Below are positions 12,639 to 24,137 of a stretch of 64,000 nt of DNA, one piece after another (positions within the stretch are counted from its first letter, which is position 1; each line of letters opens with the position of its first letter). The notes beneath the pieces are model-generated. The model had not been told where the DNA came from, made no database searches, and saw nothing but the letters and a program-made list of their open reading frames with translations. The translations under genes were made by a program, and so were the position numbers. The stretch lies in NCBI GenBank assembly GCA_947179155.2, contig OX359278.1, positions 11,792,879 to 11,856,878 of the forward strand, written 5' to 3'. The DNA comes from Hedera helix (lineage: Eukaryota > Streptophyta > Magnoliopsida > Apiales > Araliaceae).

Positions 12639-13539
12639 TGTGACGACCCCAAATCCGGGTTCCTTAAACCTCGGATCCGGTTCAACACGAGTACAACCTT
12701 TTCCTTATTGTTCATGAATTACAACAATATTATAATTGATAAATAACCATTTATTTACAATTTTATAAACATCTATTTCTATTCCAGAATCGAAATCTTT
12801 ATACATTCCTAATATGTATTGATATCATACATGATACGACATTCTATTACAATAAACTTGTATAATTAACACTCATATAACATACCAACTAAAGTCTTAT
12901 ACTACACAATCATTTACCTGTCCACTTCGGACTAATATCTACAACATATACATAGATCTTCGGTGAAAGTAATATGCTTTCCTGTTCCTTGATCTTTAGC
13001 GAGAACTTCAAATAATTTGCACTATCTGAAAATGTTGGTTTAAGCAAGAGTGAGCACGACGGCTCAGCAAGTTTAACAGTTATACATAACACATTACATG
13101 CTTCACGTATACTCTACAATTTATACTTACATCATGTTTTTTATGCATTTCAGTTTATGTCATATTGCTCATGCATCACATATAACATCTAGCATTTCAT
13201 GCTTCATATTTTACATGTAATCATACCTCATGCATATCACAATTATCATCAATATCCTTTTATTAACAATTTAATATCACATCATAGCATGTCAAGGCAC
13301 ATAGGAGCAAGTTCTGAAAAACTTGTCTGGTCGCTTCTACCATTTACGCTTATTTGCGTCATTTGCTCAACCTACAATTTATATAACAAATTGACATAAT
13401 CATTAGCTACCAGGACTTTTAATTAGTCTTAACTTAAGACCTTAACTTCAAATTATTAACTATTTAGTTGTCCGAGAAACGAACCCTTAAGTTTCGAACA
13501 AAAATCCTAGCCCAACAAACCTAGTTAGACATGTCGTTA

Positions 13540-14130
13540 AACTTAACCAACTTATTAATATTATTAATTATTTAATAATATTTTTATTCTTTATTAATAT
13601 TATTAACCATTTAATATTTTAATAACTTATTAATATTATTAACCATTTAATAATATTTTACTCACTTATTAATATTATTAATCATTTAATAATATTTTAA
13701 TCACTTATTAATATTATTAATTATTTAATAATATTTTAATCACTTATTAATATTATTAACCATTTAATAATATTTTAACCACTTATTAATATTATTAACC
13801 ATTTAATAATATTTTAATCACATATTAATATTATTAACCATTTAATAATATTTTAATCACTTATTAATATTATTAACCATTTAATAATATTTTAATCACT
13901 TATTAATATTATTAACCATTTAATAATATTTTAATCACTCATTAATATTATTAACCATTTAATAATATTTTAATCACTTATTAATATTATTAATCATTTA
14001 ATAATATTTTAACCACTTATTAATATTATTAACCATGTAATGATATTTTATTCATTTACAAATGTTATTCATCATTCAATAACTTTTTAATCATATACTA
14101 ATATTATTGATCATTTAATAATATTTTAAT
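13540..14130. repeat. AT minisatellite, unit about 38 bp
   Basis: About a dozen copies of a unit reading roughly TTATTAATATTATTAACC then ATTTAATAATATTTTAATCAC follow each other with few changes. It lies within the solo LTR and corresponds, inverted, to arrays at 45460-46030 and 60640-61215. Confidence 0.9.
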
Positions 14131-15354
14131 AATCTTCAAATAATACCTAGTTAACTTTTTAATTGTGTTAACTTTAGTCTTTATTTTAAACATTTAGTTA
14201 CCATTAATTCAGTAATAAATTCTACATATATAGGTTTAGTATCCATACAAATTCATTTTACACTTATTTTAACTTAAAATTTCATTAAAAACTCGACCCG
14301 GACCGACCCGACCCGACCCGACCTGGAGCGCCCAAAATCTGTTTGGCAGATTGTTTGGGTGCAGCTGCGCCCACACCGAGCGCAGGTGCTCTTGGCCAGT
14401 CAGTCCGAAAGTTAACTTTTACACTACTCGACCCTCCAATGCTCCGACAGCCATAACTTCTTCATTTTAAAATATTTTCGGATGATTCTTGAGTCCATTC
14501 TCATCAGAAATTCCCCCTCTACAATTTCTTTTTAGATCACAAATCCAAATTCCGAACGTAACTGGACTAAAAACTGCTCACAAGGACAAAATGAAAACTA
14601 AAATCATAAATCATTGGTTTTAATTGTTCAAACTTGAATAAAATAAACTCTACACATCCAAATGACACCAACTTAGTGTTGTTGTCTTCCTAACTTCTTG
14701 TTTTACAACATTTCATGGTTCGATTACATTTTTGAAAACGTTTTGACCAGAAATTTTAAAATCGAACCACTTAGGGTTTTACCGGTAATACAATATGGAA
14801 TTTTCTTCCATTTATTTGTTTACCACACATACCAATACATGATTTAAACCTATCAAATCATGATTCTACCAATATAACATAGCTTAAGACTTCTAGAGCA
14901 TCAAATTAACTTTTGATCGGTTAAAAATATATTTTAACCGTTCAAATCATATCTAGACTACAAAAATGAATTTAAGGAAAGTTTAGAACACTTTTTAACC
15001 TCTTGGATATGGATGATCTTTTTATTCTTGTTGTATATCTTGCTAGGACTCCTCCCTTTCCTTCTTCTTGAGTGAACCATTAGCACACTAACTCACAAGC
15101 TTTCTAGCTTTTCTCTAGAACCTCTCTCTCTAGAATATTTGATCTACTAACAAATGAGCCAACTCTAGCTTTCTCTTACTACTCTTCTATTTATAGACTA
15201 CCAAAATTGATACTTACAATTATTGTAAGTCTACAATATCACCAATACTTGTAAAAGATCAAATCAAGTTTAATTATTAAATGAATGACCTTTGCTTGGA
15301 TTGATTTATGGAAGTTGAGTGAAGCAACTAGGTGGAGTAAATTTGAAGCAATCA

Positions 15355-15623
15355 TTCTCCAACACTTAACTCATGTACGGTTAAAGCTCTTACTCTTGTA
15401 ACCTATGTTGACCTAACTATCAACCATGGTCCAAGCTCATCAATTGATCATACACACATCTTCCACCAAATAACCCAAGTAAGGTTAATGCTCTACAATC
15501 AAGTATACATATATATCTAATATATTTATATATTTACTAACACTTAACTCTAGCATTGGTTAAGGTTTTATTCTTATGTCCTATATAATTATATAAGCAT
15601 CTATATATATATACACCAATATA

Positions 15624-15697
<74 letters not shown>

Positions 15698-15909
15698 CTT
15701 ATACATACACAATACTTGTATTTTTGACATTTAAAATGTCATCCATCAATTTAACCCCAAGCAACATAAATGGTGAAGTATAAAATAAGCAACAATCACC
15801 AACACTTAACCCACATGTGGTTAACTCTCTAACTCCCATAAGAACTATAGTTAAAGTACTATACTTAACATTGGTCACTTAAAACCCCATCATTGGTTAA
15901 AGCTCATCT

Positions 15910-15941
<32 letters not shown>

Positions 15942-16245
15942 TCCCAAGAATTAACCACAATGTGGTTAATTCTTTACAACATCCAACCCATGGTTACATA
16001 TAAATTCTACCTTGGTGAATTATATACATACACAATTGTATCTATAATATTCTTCCTACAACTAACCCATGCATAGTTAAATCTTTAATTTATTTACTAC
16101 CTAGGGTTACTCAACTAACTCATCCATAGTTAATTCTCATCATCAAATTCACCCACCTAGCATTTAACCAATGTTTGGTTAATGCTCTCTCTTATCTACC
16201 AACTAGGGTTGTTCAATTAACCCTACATTAGTTAATTATCTACAC
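15355..16245. repeat. Dispersed TTAACC...GGTTAA palindromic motifs
   Basis: Around ten degenerate copies of a motif TTAAC(C/T), 6-12 variable bases, (G/A)GTTAA, then TCTC or GCTC. Clear ones are near 15366, 15471, 15543, 15806, 15950, 16062, 16115, 16163 and 16217. They are interrupted by TA microsatellites. The LTRs of element C do not show this array. Confidence 0.65.
15626..15695. repeat. (TA)n microsatellite
   Basis: About 35 uninterrupted AT dinucleotides within the solo LTR. A second, shorter run lies at 15911-15937. Confidence 0.95.
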
Positions 16246-17049
16246 TTAACATTACTTGAATTTATTCTCCCAACATATTGACCAATATTTGACTTTGAAA
16301 TTTGGACTCAATATTTGGGCTACTAGTTTATTTTGCATTGGACTCCCTTATTTAATTATTTGGGCTATCCAACACAACTCACACATCTTTATAACTTGGG
16401 CTAGGTAATTAATTTAATTGAACTTATATTAATTACCTCTTGGACTATAATCAACATAACATTTGGGCTTATTATTTAATTATCCACTTCATACGAATAT
16501 TCTCATATTGGGCTAACATCTATAATCCTTTTGGGCTAGTCCACTAGTAGTAATTAAATTACTTGGACTCTATACCACAACTTAATAATTAAGTTAATTA
16601 CTTAATCAATTAACTTCTTAATATTATCGTTCTAGACAAACTTTCTAGGTAACTTTAACTCATAACTAATATAATTAACATAATTAATTATATTTCATGA
16701 CTTTCCTTCTTACTTCATATTTAAACTAATTAATTTATTAGTTTTATTGAGTATTAATTTACTCATCTTCTTGTTTGACTAACAAACACAACTCTAGGAA
16801 TATATAACTATGTATATATATCCTTATAATCGTCTTCACTTCTCAAATGAATTTATTTCCTTAATAAATTCTCTATATGCATCATTACAATATTCCCACA
16901 TTTAATTTCTAACAAATAAATTATGTTAAAAAAAATGTTAACCCAAAATTTTAGACATCTCACTTCTCAAACTCTAGGTTTTAAACCATAACCTTTAATT
17001 GATTATTTTAAATCTTATTTACAATTCTTTAAATATCTGGGATATTACA

Positions 17050-19415
17050 GTGAGGGTGTTTTAATTTTGATCATTTATTAGGATGCCATTGCTGCATAAA
17101 AAATACATTAACGTCAGTACACAGTCAATCCATCCTCTATATTTCCCTAAGCGAATTGTGTATAATCATAACTTGCCATTTACACTTATAAAAACTATTA
17201 AATTAAAACACTAAGACCATAGTGCTAAATTATATACACATCTTTAGTCTGAAAAAAAGAGCACCATTCACAAAATTTATGAGCTTTAAAGATATAAAAG
17301 AATTACATTGATAAAGGAGAGAAGGTCGCCATAAATAACAATTAATCCAAGAACTGAATTTGAAACCAACACAACTAATAGCCCTGAATTACTAATGAAA
17401 AATAATATCAAACACCAAATTAAATTTCAAGTTCAAAGTTTCATTCATAAAACTAACAACCCAATAACTCAAACACTAATAAAAACTATAACTTGCTAGA
17501 TAAAACCATCAATTACCTAGAGCATTATCTTTTTCTTTCTATTTTCGTAAGTGCTAAACTACAGTCAACCAACTTGGGAATAAATGAAACAAAGAAGTGT
17601 AATTTGTTGGAGTGCATGAAAAACAAATAAACAAACTAAAAGTAAACAACTATGCATCAACTTCCAAGTAATCTTTTTTAATAATATCACATCTAAACTA
17701 AAGCACTATAAAAAGTGAAAATCATTCAGTGAAAGAAAGTAAGGTTACTAAGCCAAACTAAATTTACATATAGTATAAAAATTATTCATCTGGATTGTCA
17801 TTATCAATTAAATAATAAAAGGCAAGTAACCAAACACCTAAGCAGTAAGGAAACCATTTTGTCATTATTGTGGTATAATGCTTCAATCAAATAAATTATT
17901 AACAAACACTCCTCTATTTCAAAAAATAAAAAATAATTTATAAAATATATCTCAAAAAAGAAATATATTTTTACTTTAAAAAAGTAAAATAACTAGACAT
18001 TCTTAATTTATCATCATGTTAGCTAAAATATGAAAACATAAAAATTATCATTAAGTCTTCATTTTATGAGGGAGTATTTTCTTATTCAATTTGGCTCAAC
18101 ACAACCAATAACCCTAAATTACTCGTGTAAAATAATATCAAACACCAAATAGGGAATGTAATAGGATTGTACCCAGTATTTGAGACGGGGAGGAAACTTA
18201 AACCTAGTTTTTAGGGAAAATTAACACGGGAGGAAATTAAAACCTTCAATTGGACAATAATGGAGGATAAGGAGAGCAAGGCCACCTTTTTATCTTATTT
18301 TTCAAGATTAAAATTTAAAATATAGAAAAAAGAACAATTACACTTTATAGTTAGTAAGACACTATTCGTATTCAAATATATAATCTGCGGTTTCCTCAAT
18401 TGAATAGAATAAATTTATTAATACAAATTGAGATGTTGTAACAAAATACTATGATTTTTGTTATTATTAAACATAAGTGTAAATACATGTATGCTTTATA
18501 AATGTATTCAATATAAACTTTTTAATTTTTTGTCGCAAAATATATTACTTTTAGTAAATATGCTAATTCCTAGTGTCTTCATTTTGGCAATTCATCATAC
18601 ACCTTGAGTGCAATTTTTTTGACAGTTTTATTAGTTCTTAACATCACTCAAAACCTAGCACAATTCACTTCAACGGAGTACTAAATGAAGGTTAATATAA
18701 AGAATAAAGAAAAGGAAGAAGGACAATGTCATCAAGAGTAAGCTCAAATCATAAGAAACTAACATTTGGACACTAAAGGAGTATCAAAAGCAAGCCCAAT
18801 CCTTCCCTTCGGTTGCCTAGCGTTTAGAGCTTTTTGCAGCTTTTACTCTAAAACACATAATAATTTTTTCTATAAACCAATTAAACTTCAATTGAAGTTC
18901 GATTTGTGTGTGCGTTTTGACAGTAGAGATATGAGAATGTATATATATATATTGTGTGTGTGTGTATTTGTACGATGAAGGAGTAAAATAGAAAATATTA
19001 CTTTCCCTTCAGTTACTTGGCATTTGCAACATCTACCAAGGAGGATTTCATAAACGAATTCAAGAATATATCACATCCAGAACCCCAAACAACCTGATAT
19101 AAAGTCTATTCCCAAATCTGGACTTAGAAGTATAATTACAACGAAAAGAAAAAAGGGCATCTAATTTGGAAAAGCACATGGGCAGTAAAGCAGATTTAAG
19201 ATGGATGATGGATGGTAGATCGGAGAGACAACAGCTAGTACAAAGCAAATATCAAAATGATTTGCAACTTTGTAGATTATTGGTTAGATTGTGAGCAGTA
19301 GAGATACAGATAGAGTTTGTATGTATAGAGAGAGTACACGTAGAGTTTTTCCCCCTCTATATTAGACTGAATTTGGCATTCGATCATGTTTCTGCTTTTG
19401 TCTTTTTTTTTAGAT
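17050..19415. other. Interior of CATTA element, right part
   Basis: Mostly AT-rich noncoding DNA. Two stretches of more balanced composition (about 18780-18850 and 19020-19260) could be exon or UTR pieces of the captured minus-strand gene, but neither translates into anything I recognise. Confidence 0.4.
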
Positions 19416-19672
19416 CCTATAGCGACGGTAGTACAGTCATCTTTTTTTTAGTACCAAATCCATCTAGTCTATGCCAATCGGATATAAATACTCGTCGGCT
19501 TATGGGTTCTATAACAACGGTACTCCGGTCGCCTTATATTTATTAGTCCCAAATAATTGGCGCTAGTCTTCCCGCATAATCTATATCGATGGGGTATAAA
19601 TATCTGTCGGCTTATGGGTAATATGGCGATGGGTTTTAACATTAGTCATCATATCTCGTCGCCGTATCGCCT
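19416..19672. repeat. Right subterminal GACGG-type repeat region
   Basis: Motifs related to TATAGCGACGG and CGTCGGCTTATGGG recur in both orientations before the right inverted repeat. They mirror the left subterminal region. Confidence 0.7.
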
Positions 19673-19685
19673 TTTTCTTGTAATG

Positions 19686-20150
19686 TATATATGTCTACAA
19701 TAGAATGACATTTGGGTTGATAAATGTTGGAGCCATGTACTAAAAAATGATGAATATGTCTTCCAAAAGCACATTGGAAGGAACATAAAGGTGTACGTGG
19801 ATGATATGACTCTTAAGAGTCTTAGGATACATGATCATCTTTAGGGTCTGGAGGAGTGTTTCCAGACTGTTCGACATTATAATATGTGTATCAAACCCAT
19901 AAAGTGCACTTTCAATCTTGGGTTTGGAGAAAATTTTGGGGTACTTGGTGAGTAGATGGGGGATTGAGGCTAATCCGGAGAACATCAAGGCAATATTGGA
20001 TATGAAATCACCTCAAAATTTCAAAGATGTATAGAGGCTTACTAGTCGGATAGCAGCATTGAGGAGGTTTATGTCAAGGTCGGCTGAAAAGGTATTATCA
20101 GTAATTGGAACTTTTGGTGGCTTACTTATTTTAAGTTGGTTAATATATTT
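19686..20150 (+). pseudogene. Element A reverse transcriptase, 3' half
   Basis: Coding similarity resumes just after the transposon end. RMTFGL and NVGAMY match the RT motif that follows the interrupted block. Further on KPIKCTF, then the end-of-RT motif RLTSRIAALRRFMSRSAEK near 20036-20092. Frame breaks are present. After about 20095 the sequence is unrelated, so RNase H and integrase were deleted. Confidence 0.78.
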
Positions 20151-20307
20151 GAAAGGATTATTCATTTGTAACCATTTCAAATAAGTTTCAATGAAAAAAG
20201 GAATTTATTTTATTTGTTGATTTGTTTGATTGTTTACATATAAAGTTCCTAAGTATATTATAACTGTACAAGGAAAAAAGATAAAAATACAAATATTTAC
20301 AAAGTGG

Positions 20308-23130
20308 TTAAGGGTTTAGAGGGCCGTCGTCGGGTTCGTTAGATAAGCTTACTATTTTTAGGTCTACATCGGCTGCTTGAATTTTCAGGAATGCAGCTGG
20401 TAGCCTTTACCGAATTCCAGGGTTATCTCTTAGGTCAACTTGAGAGAGGGTCAGTACTCGACAATGATTTTTTTTTGGTTGGTGGTGATGTCTTTGATTT
20501 TATTTTTTTTGTAGGTTTGTGTATTTCTCTTTGAGGGCGTTGTTGTACGTTTAGAGGTTTTTATGCTCGACAAATCCTTTTATGTTTACCTCAGTAAGTT
20601 TGGTATAGAGGTCATTCTTCTTTTTGAAGTTCTTGCTAAAGTTTGTTCATTTTGTTGACGGAGCTCGGCAAGTTCTTTTTGGCGTTGTTCTTCTATTCGG
20701 GCATGCTCAGCTTGGTCTAGGTGAAGGGACTACTCAAGGGTTTCGATTTGGCATTGAGAGTCCAAGAGTTGTTGGCGAAGGTCTTCATTTTGCTTGGAGA
20801 GTTCATTTTGTTATTCAAGTTAGACGTGGAGAGCTCGGTTGGCTTCAGTGAACTATTAAAGGGAGGCTTGGGTGACGTTATGGGCTTCTTGTAATTTTTG
20901 GAGATCGGTGGAGTACTTGTCATTCTTTTCTTCAAGGGATTTATTTTGGTGTTGGAATTGTTGAAGTTCTTCAGTGAGGTTGGTGTTTATGTTTGTGAGC
21001 TCAGCTAGTTGTTGTCTGAGTTGAAGGAGCTCGAGGTTATTTTGATTGGAGGAGAGTTTTTGGTTTTTAATTTTGAGTTTGTTTACCTCTTTGTGAAGTT
21101 GAATGCAGTCTTTGATGACGTTCACGAGGTGTTCTCTGTGCTTGGTGTTGTGCCGTTGAAGAATGATTCTTTCTTTTTTGGGAGTTCTTCAGCTCAGTTT
21201 TCAGTTTTGTGATGGTATGGTCAGATCCAGTTCCTGTTCCTTCTCTTCTGAGAAGTCGACTGTACGCGCGGCTAGGAACTAAAAAAAAGAGATGAGATAA
21301 GAGTAAGAATGCAGTGGGATTATAGTTAAAGAAGAAGAAGTGCGAGATAAATTTAGGGGCTTACCCAGCCTTGATGGATCATGGAACTGAGGATTAGTTC
21401 TTTGTTGGTGAGTTTGTTGAAGGCGTCGTCGTCAAGGGAAAAGTTGAAGGCTTCGAAGTATTGGGCTGGGATGGTGAAGTCTTCGTTGGAGGGCCAAAAA
21501 CTAGACATCGGAAATTGTTGTTTGAGTTTTGGGTTATAGAATGGGTTGAATCGGGAGTTGGAAGGTTGAAGGTTAGCGTTGGTGGTTGTTTCAGTTTTGG
21601 GATGTGTTAAAGGGGGATTGATGGTTATGGCTCTAGGGGGAGAGGTCGAAGGGCGCTCTCGGTTATGTCGGTCGGGGATTTAGAAGTTTGGGGTAGATTA
21701 GATTTGGGAAGGGAGCTAAGAGGTGTAGTATGAGTTGTAAAAAGTGAAGTGGAGGAGGTTGTTGTGTGTTCTGTTAGTGTTAGTTGAAGTGGTGCTTTGG
21801 TAGTTTTGTTAGGAGATTTTTTAAAGGCTTTTACGAGGTGTTGACGTTTTTGTGTGGCGATGTTCAGTTTATCGGCCTCAGTTAGTTGGGAGATATCCCT
21901 CTTTTGGGGTTGGCCGGCCTCGATGGGGGGTTGTTGTGTCTTGGATGTACTGGTGGAAGACTGAGAGGTTGTTTTGGTGTGTTGGGTTTGAGGTGCCCAG
22001 GGAGGTCAGCTTGTCTTTGTTTGTTTATGGGCTAACTTCTTGGTGCGTTTGGGGGGAGTGGTTGTTTTTTAAGGAGGCTTAGAGGTGGAGTCGGAAAGGG
22101 GATTCTCGGACAGAGGGTTTGCGGAGGTTGGAATAGTTTGTATGGGTTGGACTGAGATAGGGGGCTCGGTGTTGTGGTTGAGAGGCACTTCTGCATTGAT
22201 TTCTTCAATAAATAGGGGAGGACTAGATGGTAGTGGAGTGGGTGCTCAACCTTCTAGTTTAATCAGTACTACTGGAGGAAAACATGAAAAGGTAAGCAAT
22301 TAAGGAGGTTGGAATATGATATGTATACAAGAGAAATTGATTGAGGGGACGAAGACTTACATCCATGCATGAAGAGCCAATCTTCATCTAACAGAAGGGG
22401 ACAGACTCTACGGTTCGGTCGGTATCTTTTTGCAGAACTCATGGAACTCCTTTTTGCACTCAGTTGACATGTGCTTGTAGTCGAGGGTCAGTTTCAAGGG
22501 CACACCCCAGCTTTGTAGTTGTTCTACCTCAAAGTTGTGTATGTAGAACCAGCCAGAGTGCCACCCTTTGTTAGTTGTAAGGGTCTACATCCAGGCTCGG
22601 TGTCCCAAAAACTTGCTCAGATAGTAGAATGCTGGGATGTGGGCCTTGTTCAGTGTGAAGATGGAGAAAAAGAAGTCGACGGAGGGGGTGACATTAACTT
22701 CATAGCAGAAGGCGATGAAGCAGATGAGGTGGATGTAGGAATTGGGCAGTAGTTGCGATAAAGCTATGCCAATGAGGGTGAAAAAGGTGTTGACAAAATC
22801 GTGGAGGGGGAAACGGAGTCAGTACCTTAGGGCTTAGGTATGGGCGATGATGTATTTAATGTCCACCCTAAAGTACATCTTATCAGTATGGTGGGGGGCT
22901 GCAAGTTTGTATTGTAGAGGGGTTTTGAATTCGTTCCTGATGGAGTCTATCTTCTATGATTTGATTATGGAGATGGTGTTGGTGTGATCTAATGCCTTGG
23001 CGGAGCTATACTGGGCTCGAATGGCATTTTCTGCTTTCTCAGCCTCTGTGAGGATAAGGTTTATGGGATCTTCAGTTATGGGGCTAAAGGGTTCTTCGAA
23101 AAAGGGAGGGGAATTTGATTTCTGGGCCAT
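20308..23130 (-). pseudogene. Element A antisense ORF (aORF, putative gypsy-type transposon protein)
   Basis: Read on the minus strand, an ATG at 23130-23128 (MAQKSNSPPFF) opens a broken frame that continues to a TAA at 20310-20308 after DDGPLNP. The N-terminal third reads LHDFVNTFFTLIGIALSQL, LPNSYIHLICF and, after a cysteine-free stretch, GWHSGWFYIHN, resembling the plant domain called putative gypsy-type transposon (Transposase_28). The C-terminal third (about 21125-20600) is rich in Leu, Gln, Asn and Lys, and looks like a coiled coil. Two short introns with good borders are suggested at 22360-22272 and 21364-21279. Several stops make this copy nonfunctional. Tat-lineage elements are known to carry such an antisense gene between pol and the 3' LTR; its role is unknown. 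Confidence 0.7.
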
Positions 23131-23428
23131 GATATCTAAAGATTGATGGATGTTTGACGGAGACAATGGAGGTTTTGGCCGGAATTTCTTTTTGCAGAGA
23201 AAACAAAGGGAGGGAAAGCAAAAAAGTTTAGTAGTGAAAAAGTGAAGTGGGCGGGTAACTTTCGAGAATAGTAATAAGTTATGCAGTAACCGAAGGTGGC
23301 TGCATTTAATGATGAGCGTGTGGGTGCTGATGTGATGTGTGTGACGATTTGACTGTAACATGCAATGTATTTGGTAAAGTGGGGATCGTTTGGTGGCTGG
23401 AGTACTCTCCTATTTTAAAATGTAAAAA

Positions 23429-23445
23429 TGGGAAAGTGGGGGGCC
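23429..23445 (+). other. Element A polypurine tract
   Basis: A purine-rich run, GGGAAAGTGGGGGG, lies immediately before the 3' LTR start, the position of the plus-strand primer in LTR elements. Confidence 0.75.
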
Positions 23446-23446
23446 A

Positions 23447-23904
23447 TGTTAAGACATAATTTATTGGACCCCATATTTAATATGGGCCAAGGATTATTTT
23501 GTATTTGGAGTTGGGCTAGATTATTTTACATACTATGATGAGCCTGGACCATGGGTCAATCCATTCAAGTATTTCCTTTGAGGCGGTTTGGGATAATGGA
23601 GAAAGATATTTTCCTATTTGATAAAGTTGATAGGACTCTAAGCAGTGGATGGAAGAGTATATATATAAAACCTCGACAAGTGAACTGCGATACATGCCAA
23701 GCTGCACTATCAAATATCTTTCATTGTTCCAGCTTTATCTTAGTTCTCCATTGTGACGTTTTATCGCCTGTATTTATTCTAACACTGGAGTATCCCCGAA
23801 TGGCCCAAGCCATGACCTAATCTGTGGGGTGTTAACGGTTTCTTTTGAATGCAGGAATCATGTTGTTGGGTGATTTCAGTAGGAGAAAGATTTACGCGTC
23901 AACA
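23447..23904 (+). repeat. Element A 3' LTR
   Basis: Begins TGTTAAGACATAATTTATTG and ends GCGTCAACA. It matches the 5' LTR throughout with scattered substitutions and small indels. Confidence 0.9.
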
Positions 23905-24137
23905 TTTTTGTTTCTTTGGAAGGGTTCCTTTTGGTATGGGAGTCCATTTTATCTTCAAGGGATGTGTTTCTTTACGAGAATTTTTATTTTTTATAAGGTT
24001 GTATTAGTTTCCTTTTTCTTTCTTTACACTCACTGAAAATACAAATGCCGGGGATAGGGGTTGTAAGATGGTGGAGGAGATTTTTTAGGAACAATCTTAT
24101 TTATATTAGTTTGTTTTAGAGAGAAATATACAAGTAT
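23905..24137. other. Flank right of element A
   Basis: No gene recognised. The stretch begins with a T-run that may be part of the target duplication of element A. Confidence 0.4.

Larger units (their letters stand above)
12639..17049 (-). mobile_element. Solo LTR of chromodomain gypsy type, reverse orientation
   Basis: The left edge TGTGACGACCCCAAATCC is the reverse complement of the 3' end of the LTRs of element C (ending GTCGTCACA), and the right edge GGATATTACA mirrors their start TGTAAT. Flanks CTGAG (12634-12638) and GTGAG (17050-17054) match at four of five bases, fitting a target duplication. Between them are the same AT minisatellite and the same GC-rich block found in the element C LTRs, but no coding sequence. 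It is about 1.1 kb longer than the 5' LTR of C, largely from a region of TTAAC/GTTAA repeats. Confidence 0.82.
9953..19685. mobile_element. CACTA-type DNA transposon (CATTA ends), non-autonomous, inserted in element A
   Basis: The left end CATTACAAGAAAA (9953-9965) is mirrored by TTTTCTTGTAATG (19673-19685), a 13-bp inverted repeat that differs from classical CACTACAAGAAAA by one base. Flanking triplets are TAC and TAT, an imperfect 3-bp target duplication. Both subterminal regions (9967-10310 and 19416-19670) are packed with GACGG/CCGTC repeats, as expected for transposase-binding sites. No transposase gene is visible. The interior carries a host gene fragment and a solo LTR. Removing the element rejoins the RT motif of element A. 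Confidence 0.85.
6408..23904 (+). mobile_element. Element A: Tat-lineage Ty3/gypsy LTR retrotransposon, interrupted and defective
   Basis: Two similar LTRs of about 460 bp (6408-6871 and 23447-23904), each running TGTT...AACA, bound the element. The flanks CTTTT and TTTTT may be a decayed 5-bp target duplication. Inside, in order, are gag, protease and the start of reverse transcriptase on the + strand, a 9.7-kb DNA-transposon insertion, the rest of the RT core, then a long antisense ORF region and a purine tract before the 3' LTR. The antisense ORF and the gag type (LYDGSSDPYDH) are characteristic of the Tat clade. RNase H and integrase are missing, so the copy is non-autonomous. Without the insertion it is about 7.8 kb. 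Confidence 0.88.

Noticed and set aside
13540..14130. Regularly spaced repeats resembling a CRISPR array
   Set aside because: Units are contiguous AT-rich tandem repeats without unique spacers, inside a plant LTR.
20624..22752. Plus-strand open frames in the Tat 3' region
   Set aside because: They are shadows of the minus-strand antisense ORF, whose translation has the family-like motifs and the coiled coil.
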